From Actinomycetes bacterium (GTDB taxonomy: Bacteria; Actinomycetota; Acidimicrobiia; Acidimicrobiales; Acidimicrobilacustridaceae): a stretch of 64,000 nt of DNA. Below, piece after piece: positions 1 to 8,418 of the stretch. Position 1 is the stretch's first letter; each line of letters starts with the position of its first letter. Under the pieces are notes generated by a model. The model made no database searches, was not told the DNA's origin, and worked only from the letters and a program-made list of their open reading frames with translations. Both the position numbers and the translations under genes were made by a program. The DNA lies in the NCBI GenBank assembly GCA_029782145.1, contig JAKOVH010000032.1, forward strand, positions 186,001 through 250,000, written 5' to 3'.

Positions 1-726
1 TCGGTGGCCCTGGCCGAACAGCTTCACGAGGAGGGCACCAGAGACGTTGAACCGCTCGGTCATCTGGGTGTTCATGGCCGAGTTGAGGTCGAACGCCTCG
101 CGGGTGATGCTCGACAGGCGACGGCCCACCCGCTTGGCGGGGACGATGAAGACCGGCAGCAGGATCAGCGCCAGGATGGTGATGCGCCACTCGAGGGCGA
201 CCATGTAGACGAGCGTGGTGCCCAGCACGATGACGTTGGAGACCACCGAGCCCAGCGTCGTCGTCACGGCCCGCTGGGCGCCGATGACGTCGTTGTTCAT
301 CCGGCTCATCAGCGCACCGGTCTGGGTGCGGGTGAAGAAGCCGATGGGCATGGCCGACACGTGGTCGAACAGCTTGACCCGCAGGTCGTAGATGAGGCCC
401 TCCCCGATGCGCGACGAGTAGAAGCGCTCGACGAAGGAGAGGAACGCGGTGAGGAGGGCGGCGAGCAGGGCGGCGCCGGCCAGCACGTGGAGCAGGCCTC
501 GGTCGCCCTCGGGGATGGCGACGTCGATGATGCGCTTGAACACGTAGATCGGCACCAGCGCGAGCACCGACTCGACGACGATGATCGTGACGAAGGCGAG
601 GATGGCGCCGCGGTAGGGCCGGGCGAAGTGCAGCACGCGGCGGGCGGTGCGGCGGCTGAGCTTGGCCCCGGCGATCTTGTCGGGGTCCGAGCCCATCATC
701 ATGTGCATGGATGCGGGTGGTCTCAT
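1..726 (-). CDS. ABC exporter, transmembrane domain (3' end outside window)
   Basis: N-terminal part of a type I ABC exporter; the ATPase half lies beyond the left edge. The visible 242 residues read as an ABC_membrane domain: a cytoplasmic leader (ARRVLHFARPYRG), hydrophobic helices (for example AFVTIIVVESVLALVPIYVF), the coupling segment GLIYDLRVKLFDHV and the downstream FFTRTQTGALMSRMNNDV characteristic of multidrug and lipid exporters. Several ATGs occur within the first 11 codons (at 726, 708, 702, 699 and 696), so the exact start is uncertain. Substrate cannot be told from this half. Family assignment is firm, function within the family is not. Confidence 0.88.
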   Translation of the reverse strand, partial: MRPPASMHMMMGSDPDKIAGAKLSRRTARRVLHFARPYRGAILAFVTIIVVESVLALVPIYVFKRIIDVAIPEGDRGLLHVLAGAALLAALLTAFLSFVERFYSSRIGEGLIYDLRVKLFDHVSAMPIGFFTRTQTGALMSRMNNDVIGAQRAVTTTLGSVVSNVIVLGTTLVYMVALEWRITILALILLPVFIVPAKRVGRRLSSITREAFDLNSAMNTQMTERFNVSGALLVKLFGQGHR

Positions 727-830
727 CTCGTCGGTCAGGCTACGGCCGGCGAGGGGCGACGAGGCCGGACGGGCCAGCCGGAGGCGCCGCCCGACGCGCC
801 ACCGGCGCCCCTCGGGCGCCGGTGCGGTGG

Positions 831-917
831 CGGAGAGTGTGGGATTCGAACCCACGGTGAGCCGAAACCCACAACGGCTTTCGAGGCCGCCCCATTCGTC
901 CGCTCTGGCAACTCTCC
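831..917 (-). tRNA. tRNA-Ser (CGA)
   Basis: The reverse strand folds into an 87-nt class II tRNA: acceptor stem GGAGAGT/ACTCTCC with discriminator G, anticodon loop CTCGAAA on a GCGGC/GCCGT stem (anticodon CGA), an extended variable arm, and the T-arm GTGGGTTCGAATCCCAC. No CCA is encoded. It lies between the exporter and tadA, near a second tRNA-Ser. Confidence 0.95.
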
Positions 918-988
918 GTCGGCGACACTAGCGGCCGCTCCGACGGCCCGGCGAACGCAGATCGGCCCCGCGGCAGGCCCGAAGCGGT

Positions 989-1447
989 TCAGCGCTTGTC
1001 GGCGAAGAAGGTGGTGAGGAGCTCGGCGCACTCGTCGGCTCGCACGTCGGCCACGGTCTCGAACTCGTGGTTGAGGCGGGGATCGGCGCCGAGGTGGTAC
1101 AGCGACCCGGCGGCGCCCGCGTCGAGGTTGCGGGCGCCGAAGACGAGCCGTGCCACCCGGGCGTTCACCAGCGCGCCGGCGCACATCGCGCACGGTTCGA
1201 GGGTGACCGCCATCGTGGCGCCGGACAGCCGCCACGACCCGACGGCGGCGGCTGCGTCGCGCAGGGCGAGCACCTCCGCATGGGCCGTGGGGTCGCCACT
1301 GCGCTCCCGCTCGTTGTGGCGGCGGGCGACCACTCGGCCGTCGATCACCACCACGGCCCCGATCGGGACGTCGCCGTGCGCCACCGCCGAGCGGGCCTCG
1401 TCGATGGCGAGGCCCATGAGCTCGGCGTCGTCGGGCCCGGTCGACAT
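989..1447 (-). CDS. tadA: tRNA-specific adenosine deaminase TadA
   Basis: Zinc-dependent deaminase that converts the wobble adenosine (A34) of tRNA-Arg(ACG) to inosine, in the cytoplasm. The product is 152 residues, the usual TadA length. The deaminase signature is complete: HAEVLAL carries the zinc histidine and catalytic glutamate, and EPCAMCAGA carries the two zinc cysteines (PCxxC). The ATG beginning MSTGPDDAEL is chosen because the longer open frame runs back through the neighbouring tRNA gene. It sits between two tRNA-Ser genes in an arrangement common in Actinomycetota, next to SRP RNA and dnaX. Confidence 0.95.
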   Translation of the reverse strand: MSTGPDDAELMGLAIDEARSAVAHGDVPIGAVVVIDGRVVARRHNERERSGDPTAHAEVLALRDAAAAVGSWRLSGATMAVTLEPCAMCAGALVNARVARLVFGARNLDAGAAGSLYHLGADPRLNHEFETVADVRADECAELLTTFFADKR

Positions 1448-1466
1448 GGACCGGGACCCTACGTGG

Positions 1467-1551
1467 CGGAGGGAGTGGGATTCGAACCCACGGTGAGTTT
1501 CCCCACACACGCTTTCCAAGCGTGCCGATTCGGCCGCTCTCGCACCCCTCC
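1467..1551 (-). tRNA. tRNA-Ser (GGA)
   Basis: An 85-nt class II tRNA on the reverse strand: acceptor GGAGGGG paired with TCCCTCC (one G-T pair), anticodon loop TTGGAAA on a GCACGC/GCGTGT stem (anticodon GGA), long variable arm and T-arm GTGGGTTCGAATCCCAC. Discriminator G, no encoded CCA. Confidence 0.95.
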
Positions 1552-1612
1552 AAGGGTGTCCCGACCGGGGGGCCGACCGGGCTCTGGAGCCGACAGGGTA
1601 TCGTGTCCACAG

Positions 1613-1746
1613 GCCCGCTCTCGCGTGTGGCGGTCGGGCCCTGTGCAATCGGGACCCGTGAACCGAGTCAGGGCCGGGAGGCAGCAGCTCTCAGCGGGAT
1701 CCCCGATGTGCCGCAGGTCGCCTGACCGCCACACGGGAGAGCGGGC
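1613..1746 (+). ncRNA. ffs: Signal recognition particle RNA (4.5S-type, ffs)
   Basis: RNA component of the bacterial SRP, which binds Ffh and directs nascent membrane proteins to FtsY. The conserved domain IV is readable at about 1666-1690: GTCAGG, GCC, loop GGGA (1676-1679), GGC, AGCAGC, matching the universal GTCAGG...GGAA...AGCAGC pattern with a GNRA loop that is GGGA rather than the common GGAA. A 23-bp closing stem with one mismatch joins 1613-1635 to 1724-1746, fixing the likely ends. Its place downstream of tRNA-Ser and upstream of dnaX is the usual actinobacterial location. Exact 5' and 3' ends are inferred from the stem. Confidence 0.88.
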
Positions 1747-1773
1747 CCTCCCGCGCCCCCACCCCCCGACCGC

Positions 1774-1876
1774 TGGCTCGATCCATCACCTCATGAGACC
1801 ACCGATCGAGCCAACGATCCCCGGCCACCACACCGGTGGCTCGATCCATCACCTCATGAGACCACCGATCGAGCCA
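1774..1876. repeat. Left doublet of 40-bp palindrome-ended repeats
   Basis: Two identical 40-bp copies (1774-1813 and 1837-1876) in the same orientation, 63 bp apart start to start. Each begins TGGCTCGATC and ends with its exact reverse complement GATCGAGCCA, with the core CTCATGAG (itself palindromic) near the middle, so each can form a hairpin or cruciform. The 23-bp spacer ends CACCGG. The second copy finishes 5 bp before the stop codon of the DUF559-type gene. The same doublet recurs on the other side of that gene. Confidence 0.95.
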
Positions 1877-1881
1877 GCGGA

Positions 1882-2814
1882 TCAGGCGGCGATGCGCCGG
1901 GCGTGGGCCCGAGCAGCCCGGACCTTGGCCAGCACCACCTCTGGGGCCGAGAAGATCTCGCGCTCGTGGATCTCCACGACGATCCAGCCCGCGGCGCGGA
2001 GCCGTGCGATCCGCTCGGCGTCGCGACGCCGGTCGCTGAGGGTCGAGTGGAACGTCTCGCTCTGGACCTCGACGACCACCTTCAGCGTGCGATCGGCGAA
2101 GTCGACCCTGCCGATCCAGCCGCGGTCGTCGCCCAGGTCGACCTGCCGTTCGAACGGTGGATCGCCGGCTTCTTCGAGGATCCTCTCGAAGCGCCGCTCG
2201 AGCTTGGAACCCGTCGGGACGTAGCCCTCGGGCCGCTCGGCGGCGAGTCGTCGGAGCAGCGCCCAACCGGACGGCCCACGGCCCGACGGGAGCTCGGCCG
2301 CGAGCCGATGCAGCGCCTCGACGGTCAACAGCCGCCGTCGCAGCAGGTCGTCGCAGAGGTCCTCGACCTTCCCCGACCGCAGCCTGATGGAGAGATCCAG
2401 GAGCGTCCTCGCCGCGGTGGTCACGGGGATGCCATCGATCACCGTGAGGTCGTCGGGCGACAGGCGGATGCTGCTGTGCACGACGCCGAGATGGTCCGTG
2501 CCCCGATGTGGGCGCCGGTCGGTGAGGACGTGGACAGGATCGAGGGTCCACCCCGGCACCGCCCGAAGTGCGAGCGACGTGCTCAAGGCCGCCGCCCCGC
2601 CGCTGGTGTCGAGGACCGCGGCCATCACCCGCTGCTGAGGCGTCTCGGGTGAGCCTGCGAACCGCAGGACCCGACGAGACAGCCACTCCAGCCGCCGGCT
2701 CCTCACCGCTCGCGACACGGCGCTCGGGGTGAACCCCAGGCGAGCGGCCTGCTGCCGGGACACCACACCGTGCTGGCGCACCGCCAGCTGCCTCAATCCC
2801 TCGTGATCAGCCAT
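1882..2814 (-). CDS. AbiEi-type winged-helix / DUF559 (Vsr-like) protein
   Basis: A 310-residue two-part protein. Residues about 1-60 (LRQLAVRQHGVVSRQQAARL, then AVSRAVRSRRLEWL) look like the winged-helix N-domain of AbiEi-type antitoxins; residues about 200-300 look like DUF559, a PD-(D/E)xK Vsr-like nuclease fold, with RVDFAD, a VVVEVQSE strand (E-x-Q in the catalytic position) and a terminal helix RRRDAERIARLRAAGW. Such proteins are widespread and uncharacterised in Actinomycetota. No AbiEii-like toxin partner is adjacent. The gene is tightly enclosed by repeat doublets: 41 bp upstream of the ATG and 5 bp beyond the stop. It sits inside the otherwise conserved ffs-dnaX interval, so it is probably an insertion. 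DNA cleavage or binding is inferred only. Confidence 0.8.
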   Translation of the reverse strand: MADHEGLRQLAVRQHGVVSRQQAARLGFTPSAVSRAVRSRRLEWLSRRVLRFAGSPETPQQRVMAAVLDTSGGAAALSTSLALRAVPGWTLDPVHVLTDRRPHRGTDHLGVVHSSIRLSPDDLTVIDGIPVTTAARTLLDLSIRLRSGKVEDLCDDLLRRRLLTVEALHRLAAELPSGRGPSGWALLRRLAAERPEGYVPTGSKLERRFERILEEAGDPPFERQVDLGDDRGWIGRVDFADRTLKVVVEVQSETFHSTLSDRRRDAERIARLRAAGWIVVEIHEREIFSAPEVVLAKVRAARAHARRIAA

Positions 2815-2855
2815 GGCCCGAAGTCAACACACCGGGTACGACACCCTCCCTTCGC

Positions 2856-2958
2856 TGGCTCGATCCATCACCTCATGAGACCACCGATCGAGCCAGCGGT
2901 CGCCAGCCCAGACACCGGTGGCTCGATCCATCACCTCATGAGACCACCGATCGAGCCA
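2856..2958. repeat. Right doublet of 40-bp palindrome-ended repeats
   Basis: Two further identical copies (2856-2895 and 2919-2958) of the 40-bp repeat, in the same orientation as the left doublet and with the same 63-bp period and a 23-bp spacer ending CACCGG. The spacer body differs from that of the left doublet while its length is kept. Three of the four copies are followed by GCGG. They occupy the promoter-side flank of the DUF559 gene and end 59 bp before dnaX, so they could also affect expression of either gene. Confidence 0.95.
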
Positions 2959-3017
2959 GCGGTCGCAGGGGGTGGGGCGGCGGCGGGTGTGGTGGGTGAT
3001 CGGTAGGCTCGGCGGCG

Positions 3018-5060
3018 ATGGCCTACCAGTCGCTCTACCGCCGCTACCGGCCCCGTCGCTTCAGCGAGGTCCGGGGCCAGGAGCACCTGGTGAACGCCCT
3101 GCGCAACGCCGTGCGCGAGGACCGGGTGGGCCACGCGTACCTCTTCTCCGGCCCACGCGGCACGGGCAAGACCTCCACCGCCCGGATCCTCGCCAAGGTG
3201 CTCAACTGCGAGAGCCCGGTCGAGGGCGAGCCGTGCTGCGAGTGCGCCTCGTGCCTCGCCATCGAGGCCGGCACCAGCTTCGACGTCCACGAGCTCGACG
3301 CCGCCTCCAACAACGGCGTCGAGGCGGTGCGCGAGCTCATCGCCAAGGCGGCGCTCGGCACCCCGGGCCGCACGAAGGTGTACATCCTCGACGAGGTGCA
3401 CATGCTGTCGGCGGCGGCGTCGAACGCGCTGCTGAAGACGCTCGAGGAGCCGCCCGAGCACGTGGTGTTCGTGCTCGCCACCACCGATCCGCAGAAGGTC
3501 CTGCCGACGATCCGCAGCCGCACCCAGCACTTCGAGGTGCACCTGCTGCCCGCCGCCGAGCTGGAGGGACTGGTCGACTTCGTGGTCGCCGACGCCGGCC
3601 TCGACGTGTCCCCCGAGGGCCGCGACTACGTGCTGCGCGCCGGCGGTGGCTCGGCCCGCGACACGCTGTCGGCCCTCGACCGGGTGGTGGCCGCCGGTGG
3701 CGTGCCCGACTCGGTCGAGGCGGTCGACGAGCTGGTGGAAGCGCTGTGCGACCGTGACACGGGCCGGGCCCTGGTGGCCGTCGAGGACGCCATGAGCCGC
3801 GGCCGCAACCCTCGGGTGCTCGGGGAGTCGCTGATCGCCCGCCTGCGCGACGTGTTCCTCGCCTCGGTGCACGCGGACCTCTCCCGGCTCTCCGACCACG
3901 ACCGCGCCCGGGTGGCCGACCAGGCCCGCCGCCTCACCGCCCCGGGTGCCACCCGAGCCCTCGAGCTGCTCGGCGACGCGTTCGTCGGCATCCAGGACGC
4001 CCTCGACCCCCGCATCCCCCTCGAGGTGGCCCTCGTTCGCCTCACCCGGCTCGACACCGACACGTCGCTCGCCGGGCTGGCCGAGCGAGTCGCCCGCCTC
4101 GAGCGAGGCGCTCCTCCCACGGCGGCTGCGACTCCGAGTCCCACCGCAGCCCCGGCGGCGGCTCCTGCGCCGGTCCGGGCCGCCACGCCCCCGCCCGCCG
4201 AGCCCGACCGGCCGGCCGACGAGCACCCAGCGCCCGAAGCCCCCGAAGCCCAGGAAGCGCCCGAGCCCGACGAGGCGCCGTCGGCACCGGGCGGCGGCCG
4301 TCCCGGCGACGCCGCTCGCCAGGTGCTGCGCCAGAAGACGGGCGGTGGTGGCAGCAGCGGTGGTGCTGGTGGTGGCACCGGATCCGCGCCGAGACCGACC
4401 ACCGCTCGCCCACCGGCGCGCCCGCCGACGCCTCGCCCCACCCGCCCGTCCGGCACCGGCACCGGCACGGCACCGTCCGCCCCCGCCGCAGCGACATCCC
4501 CTCCCCGACCGGTCGAGGAGCCCGCCGCGTCGGCCCCGGCCTCGCCCCCTGCGGCACCTGCGGCACCTGCGGCACCTGCGGCACCTGCGGCCTCGGCAGC
4601 GCCGGCGTCACCCGCCGGTGCCGCGAGCGGGAAGCTGCCGACGCGCGACGACCTCACCCTCGCCTGGGGCGACCGCGTCATGGCCGGCCTCCCCCAGCGG
4701 GCCAAGGTGCGCTTCGCCGGCGGCCACTGGGTCGGCGTCGACGCCGACGCCGCCATCTTCGGCCTCCCGAACCCGGTGCACGCGTCGAGGTGCGAGGAGT
4801 GCAAGGCCGATGTGGAGGCGGCGCTGCAGGCGCACTTCGGTCGACCGGTGCCGGTCCGCATCGTCGTCGACGGCGGCGCGCCCGACCCGTCGACGCCGCA
4901 CCTCTCCGTGGCGCCCCCTCCGCCCGACACCAGCGCGGAGCTCGACGAGGGCATCGACCCGAGCGAGCTCACCGACGCACCCGACGTCGCCACCTCGGGC
5001 CTCGACCGCATCGCCGCCGTGTTCCCCGGCGCCGAGCTCGTCAGCGACGACGAGCCCTGA
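3018..5060 (+). CDS. dnaX: DNA polymerase III subunits gamma/tau
   Basis: Clamp-loader ATPase of the replicative polymerase holoenzyme. Residues 1-350 form the AAA+ module: [18 protein letters not shown] start, Walker [10 protein letters not shown], zinc cysteines ([16 protein letters not shown]), Walker B ILDEVH, sensor 1 ATTDPQK and the SRTQHFE motif. From about 360 to 540 runs a very Pro/Ala-rich linker with an exact 9-bp tandem repeat, followed by a tau-type C-terminal domain of about 140 residues. At 680 residues it is a full-length tau; no clear frameshift signal for gamma was seen. It heads the dnaX-ybaB-recR operon. Confidence 0.96.
   Translation: MAYQSLYRRYRPRRFSEVRGQEHLVNALRNAVREDRVGHAYLFSGPRGTGKTSTARILAKVLNCESPVEGEPCCECASCLAIEAGTSFDVHELDAASNNGVEAVRELIAKAALGTPGRTKVYILDEVHMLSAAASNALLKTLEEPPEHVVFVLATTDPQKVLPTIRSRTQHFEVHLLPAAELEGLVDFVVADAGLDVSPEGRDYVLRAGGGSARDTLSALDRVVAAGGVPDSVEAVDELVEALCDRDTGRALVAVEDAMSRGRNPRVLGESLIARLRDVFLASVHADLSRLSDHDRARVADQARRLTAPGATRALELLGDAFVGIQDALDPRIPLEVALVRLTRLDTDTSLAGLAERVARLERGAPPTAAATPSPTAAPAAAPAPVRAATPPPAEPDRPADEHPAPEAPEAQEAPEPDEAPSAPGGGRPGDAARQVLRQKTGGGGSSGGAGGGTGSAPRPTTARPPARPPTPRPTRPSGTGTGTAPSAPAAATSPPRPVEEPAASAPASPPAAPAAPAAPAAPAASAAPASPAGAASGKLPTRDDLTLAWGDRVMAGLPQRAKVRFAGGHWVGVDADAAIFGLPNPVHASRCEECKADVEAALQAHFGRPVPVRIVVDGGAPDPSTPHLSVAPPPPDTSAELDEGIDPSELTDAPDVATSGLDRIAAVFPGAELVSDDEP
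4551..4591 (+). repeat. 9-bp tandem repeat in the dnaX linker
   Basis: Four perfect copies of GCGGCACCT encode a Pro-Ala-Ala run in the low-complexity linker of DnaX. Being in frame, copy-number change alters only linker length. It may vary among strains. Confidence 0.85.
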
Positions 5061-5104
5061 CCAGCACCTCTCGACCGCCCACCCGACGTCCCCCGGAGAT
5101 CGCC

Positions 5105-5509
5105 GTGTCCGACCAGTTCGACCTCAACGCGCTGCTCAGCCAGGCCATGGAGATGCAGAGCCAACTGCAGGACGCGCAGGCCGCCGCGGCCCAGGCCGAG
5201 GTGGTCGGGCGATCCGGCGGCGGCGCCGTGGAGGTCACGGTCACCGGCTCGATGCAGTTCCTCGACGTGAGCATCCGCCCCGACGCGGTCGACCCCGACG
5301 ACATCGCCATGCTCGAGGACCTGGTGCTCGCCGCCCTGCGCGACGCCGTGGCCCAGATCGACGCGCTGCAGCAGTCGTCCCTTGCCGGCCTCGATCTCGG
5401 GGCCCTCGGCGGTGGCCTGCCCGGCATGGGCGGCGGGCTCCCCGGGCTCGGCGGCGTGGTCGACACCACCGGCTCGGACGACACCGTCGACGGGCCCGAA
5501 CGGCAGTGA
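5105..5509 (+). CDS. ybaB: YbaB/EbfC family nucleoid-associated protein
   Basis: Small dimeric DNA-binding protein usually encoded between dnaX and recR; proposed roles are nucleoid organisation and recombination support. The 134-residue product has the family pattern: an N-terminal helix [21 protein letters not shown], the VEVTVTG strand, [10 protein letters not shown] and a second helix [16 protein letters not shown]. The C-terminal 40 residues are Gly-rich ([20 protein letters not shown]), as in many actinobacterial members. The GTG start follows a GGAG ribosome site; the stop overlaps the recR start (GTGA), implying translational coupling. Confidence 0.93.
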   Translation: MSDQFDLNALLSQAMEMQSQLQDAQAAAAQAEVVGRSGGGAVEVTVTGSMQFLDVSIRPDAVDPDDIAMLEDLVLAALRDAVAQIDALQQSSLAGLDLGALGGGLPGMGGGLPGLGGVVDTTGSDDTVDGPERQ

Positions 5510-6108
5510 CGGTCTACGCCGGTCCCGTCCAGGACCTCATCGACGAGCTGGGCCGCCTGCCGGGTGTCGGCCCCAAGTCGGCCCAGCGGATCGCCTTCCA
5601 CCTCCTCAAGCTGCCCAAGGACGACGCCCTGCGCCTGGCCAACGCCATCGCGGTGGTCAAGGACCGCGTCACCTTCTGCCACACCTGCTTCAACATCTCC
5701 GAGGGCGAGCGCTGCGGCATCTGCGGCGACCCCCGCCGCGACACCCACGTCGTGTGCGTCGTCGAGGAGCCCCGCGACATCGTGGCGGTGGAGAAGACCG
5801 GTGAGTTCAAGGGCCGCTACCACGTGCTGCAGGGCGCCATCAGCCCCATCGAGGGCATCGGCCCCGACCAGCTGCGGGTGAAGGAGCTGCTGGCCCGCCT
5901 CGAGCCCGAGGGCATCGACGAGGTCATCCTCTGCACCAACCCCAACATCGAGGGCGAGGCCACGGCCATGTACCTGGGCCGGCTGCTCAAGCCCCTCGGG
6001 CTGAAGGTCACCCGCATCGCCAGCGGCCTGCCCGTCGGCGGCGACCTCGAGTACGCCGACGAGCTGACCCTGGGCCGTGCCCTCGAGGGCCGGCGCGAGC
6101 TCGACTGA
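5506..6108 (+). CDS. recR: Recombination protein RecR
   Basis: Acts with RecF and RecO to load RecA on gapped DNA. The 200-residue length is standard. Visible in order: helix-hairpin-helix [20 protein letters not shown], the C4 zinc finger [16 protein letters not shown], and the Toprim domain beginning [16 protein letters not shown] with [15 protein letters not shown] and a C-terminal [15 protein letters not shown]. The GTG start overlaps the ybaB stop by 4 bp; a strong hairpin follows the gene. Confidence 0.96.
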   Translation: MTVYAGPVQDLIDELGRLPGVGPKSAQRIAFHLLKLPKDDALRLANAIAVVKDRVTFCHTCFNISEGERCGICGDPRRDTHVVCVVEEPRDIVAVEKTGEFKGRYHVLQGAISPIEGIGPDQLRVKELLARLEPEGIDEVILCTNPNIEGEATAMYLGRLLKPLGLKVTRIASGLPVGGDLEYADELTLGRALEGRRELD

Positions 6109-6120
6109 GCCGAACCGACG

Positions 6121-6172
6121 CGACACGGTGCGCCGACCCTGCCCCGGAGGGCAGGACCAGCGCACCGTGTCG
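6121..6172. terminator. Hairpin terminator after recR
   Basis: Outer arms CGACACGGTGCG and CGCACCGTGTCG (12 bp, perfect) enclose a second perfect stem CCTGCCC/GGGCAGG. It lies between the convergent recR and thiolase genes and can serve both. There is no T-tract, as usual in very GC-rich genomes. Confidence 0.7.
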
Positions 6173-6234
6173 AGCAGACGAGCAGCGAGCGGCCGAGCGG
6201 CCGCGCAGCCGGGGCGGCCGCACGGAGCGACGGA

Positions 6235-7422
6235 TCAGATGGTCTCGACCAGGATGGCGTCGCCCTGGCCGCCACCGCCGCACAGCGCCGCCGCGCCCTT
6301 GCCGCCGCCGCGCCGCTTGAGCTCGTGCAGCAGGTGCAGGGCGACCCGGTTGCCCGACATGCCGATCGGGTGGCCGAGGGCGATGGCGCCGCCGTTGACG
6401 TTGGTGACCTCGGACGTGATGCCGAGCCGGTCCATCGACGCCACACCCACGGCCGCGAACGCCTCGTTGAGCTCGAACAGGTCGAGGTCGGCGACCTTCA
6501 TGCCCACGCGCTCGAGCGCCTGCTCGATGGCGGCCGCCGGCTGGTGGAGCAGCGACGGGTCGGGGCCGGCGACCTGGCCGTAGCCGAGGATGCGCCCGAG
6601 GGGCTCGACACCGAGCTTCTCGGCGACGGCCTCGGAGCACACGACCACCGCGGAGGCGCCGTCGGAGATCTGCGAGGCGTTGCCGGCGGTGATGTTGCCC
6701 GCCTTGTCGAACGCGGGGCGAAGGGCGCCGAGCGACTCGAGCGTGGTGCCGGCGCGGACGCCTTCGTCCTCACCGAACAGCAAGGGGTCGCCCTTGCGCT
6801 GTGGGATCTCCACCTTGACGATCTCGGCGTCGAACAGCCCGTCCTTCTGCGCCTTGGCGGCCCGGTCGTGGCTCAGGTAGGCCAGCTCGTCCTGCGGGCC
6901 ACGCAGGATCTCGGCGGTGGCCGCGTACTTCTCGGTGCTGGCGCCCATGGCGAGCTGGTCGATGGCGCAGAACAGACCGTCGTACATCATCGAGTCGACG
7001 ATGGTGCCGTCGCCCATGCGGTAGCCGGCGCGGGCCTTCGGGAGCAGGTAGGGCGCGTTCGTCATCGACTCCATGCCACCGGCCACGACGATGTCGGCCT
7101 CTCCGGCCTGGATGTAGAGGTCGGCCAGGTGGATGGCGTTGAGCCCGGACAGGCACACCTTGTTGACGGTCGTCGCCGGGGTCTTGAGGGGGATGCCGGC
7201 GGCGACGGCGGCCTGGCGAGCGGTCATCTGACCGGCGCCGCCGAGCAGCACCTGGCCCATGAACACGTAGTCGACCTGCTCGGGCGAGAGGCCAGCGCGC
7301 TCGAGTGCCGCCTTCATGGCGATCGCCCCGAGCTCGGTGGCCTGGAACCCGGCCAGGGCGCCCGACAGCTTGCCGATGGGCGTACGAGCGCCCGTCAGGA
7401 TCACCGAACCAGCCATGTCCAT
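6235..7422 (-). CDS. Acetyl-CoA acetyltransferase (thiolase)
   Basis: Condenses two acetyl-CoA to acetoacetyl-CoA, or cleaves 3-ketoacyl-CoA. The 395-residue length is typical. Active-site elements are present: nucleophile Cys in NKVCLSGLNAIHLAD, NEAFA, the His motif GGAIALGHPIGMSGNR and the second Cys near the C-terminus (CGGGGQGDA). The nucleophile motif reads VCLSG rather than the common VCGSG. An alternative ATG lies two codons downstream. Its location beside the ethylmalonyl-CoA genes suggests the biosynthetic direction, feeding acetoacetyl-CoA to that pathway, but a beta-oxidation role is equally possible. Confidence 0.92.
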   Translation of the reverse strand: MDMAGSVILTGARTPIGKLSGALAGFQATELGAIAMKAALERAGLSPEQVDYVFMGQVLLGGAGQMTARQAAVAAGIPLKTPATTVNKVCLSGLNAIHLADLYIQAGEADIVVAGGMESMTNAPYLLPKARAGYRMGDGTIVDSMMYDGLFCAIDQLAMGASTEKYAATAEILRGPQDELAYLSHDRAAKAQKDGLFDAEIVKVEIPQRKGDPLLFGEDEGVRAGTTLESLGALRPAFDKAGNITAGNASQISDGASAVVVCSEAVAEKLGVEPLGRILGYGQVAGPDPSLLHQPAAAIEQALERVGMKVADLDLFELNEAFAAVGVASMDRLGITSEVTNVNGGAIALGHPIGMSGNRVALHLLHELKRRGGGKGAAALCGGGGQGDAILVETI

Positions 7423-7512
7423 CCTCCCAAGCAGCTGAGATCGACCGGGGCACGGGCCGCCACCGCTGACCCGACTCCGCTCGCCGGGACCATGTGCCCC
7501 GAACCAAGAACT

Positions 7513-7526
7513 TTACCCGGCGGTAA
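7513..7526. promoter_or_regulatory. Candidate operator upstream of thiolase
   Basis: TTACCCGGCGGTAA: perfect inverted arms TTACC/GGTAA around CGGC, about 90 bp upstream of the thiolase start in a locally less GC-rich patch. Such TTACC-GGTAA sites resemble operators of TetR-type regulators of fatty acid genes in Actinomycetota. The assignment is an inference; no such regulator is encoded next to it. Confidence 0.4.
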
Positions 7527-7582
7527 CCGCGCGCACCTCATGGACCGGCGCGGCGGCCTCGTGCAACTCGCCCGGTGTGTCC

Positions 7583-8242
7583 CTACAGGACGTGGCGGCC
7601 GTTGCGGAGCTGCTCGCGCTGGACCGCCGGCTCGGCGGTGCCCGCGCTGGAGGGGCGACCCCCGGAGGTGGCCGAGTCGACGGCCCGGCCGATGGCCGAG
7701 CGGACCAGGCGGCTCACCGCATCACCGGGCTCGGCGGCCGTGGTGACGGTGGCGGTGGCGGCGCCGGTCGCGCCCGTCGCGCCCGCCGCGTCGCCGGCGG
7801 GCACCGCGGCCAGCTGCCCGCTGCCGGGTGCCGCCGTGCCACCCGGTTCAGCCAGCTGGGCGTCGGTGAGGTCGAGCACCGGCTCGGCGACCTCGGACAA
7901 CCGCTCGATCGCCTCGGCGAGGTCGGCCCGGGTGGCCAGCAGGCGCTCGAGGGTCTCGCGCTCGGCCCGGCGGCGCACCTCGTCGGCCTCGGCCACCAGC
8001 GCCCGGGCGCGCCGGGTGGCCTCCTCGAGCTCCCGGCGGGCCTGCTCGCGGTCGGCCTCGGCCTGCCGGCGCAGCTCCACCGCATCGAGCTCGGCCCGGG
8101 CCCGGATGGCGTCGCCGTCGGCGTGCGCCGCCGCCCGCACCGCTTGGGCGTCGACCTCGGCGCGGCCCCGGATGGCCTCGGCCTCCGCCTCGGCTCGTGC
8201 CCGCAGGGCGACCGCCTCGATGTCGTCGGGTGTGGGACCCAC
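7583..8242 (-). CDS. Alanine-rich coiled-coil protein, function unknown
   Basis: A 219-residue protein not assigned to a named family. Residues about 5-115 are a long charged Ala/Glu/Arg helix (ARAEAEAEAIRGRAEVDAQA and onward) with heptad-like periodicity, reminiscent of DivIVA-like or V-type subunit-like coiled coils. Residues 115-175 are a low-complexity Ala/Gly/Thr segment, and the tail is polar. No signal peptide or membrane segment. GTG start. It is transcribed away from ccr, sharing a 176-bp divergent region with it. Confidence 0.6.
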   Translation of the reverse strand: MGPTPDDIEAVALRARAEAEAEAIRGRAEVDAQAVRAAAHADGDAIRARAELDAVELRRQAEADREQARRELEEATRRARALVAEADEVRRRAERETLERLLATRADLAEAIERLSEVAEPVLDLTDAQLAEPGGTAAPGSGQLAAVPAGDAAGATGATGAATATVTTAAEPGDAVSRLVRSAIGRAVDSATSGGRPSSAGTAEPAVQREQLRNGRHVL

Positions 8243-8418
8243 TCCAGCAACCTCCCGGCCCGTCGGGCCGGCTCCCGTCCAAGCACTCTGCGTGGCGGTC
8301 CCACCATAGCTCCGGGGGTGGCCCCGACGGGGTAGGTCGACCGGCCCGTTGATCGTCCCACCAGGCCGTGGCCCCCCGGCTGTGGCGACGCTGGGGGTGC
8401 GCCACTAGCTTGCCGGCC

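Noticed and set aside
1459-1734. Small reverse-strand ORF across tRNA-Ser and SRP RNA
   Set aside because: It overlaps two structured RNA genes and encodes a low-complexity product; the RNA assignments explain the sequence.
1774-2958. Four regularly spaced identical repeats as a CRISPR array
   Set aside because: Only two repeats per group, a gene between the groups, spacers of 23 bp sharing an end, and no cas genes. The palindromic ends and position fit a gene-associated repeat better.
4305-4620. Programmed frameshift in dnaX producing gamma
   Set aside because: No A-rich slippery sequence with a following structure was found in the linker; only a tandem GCGGCACCT repeat is present.
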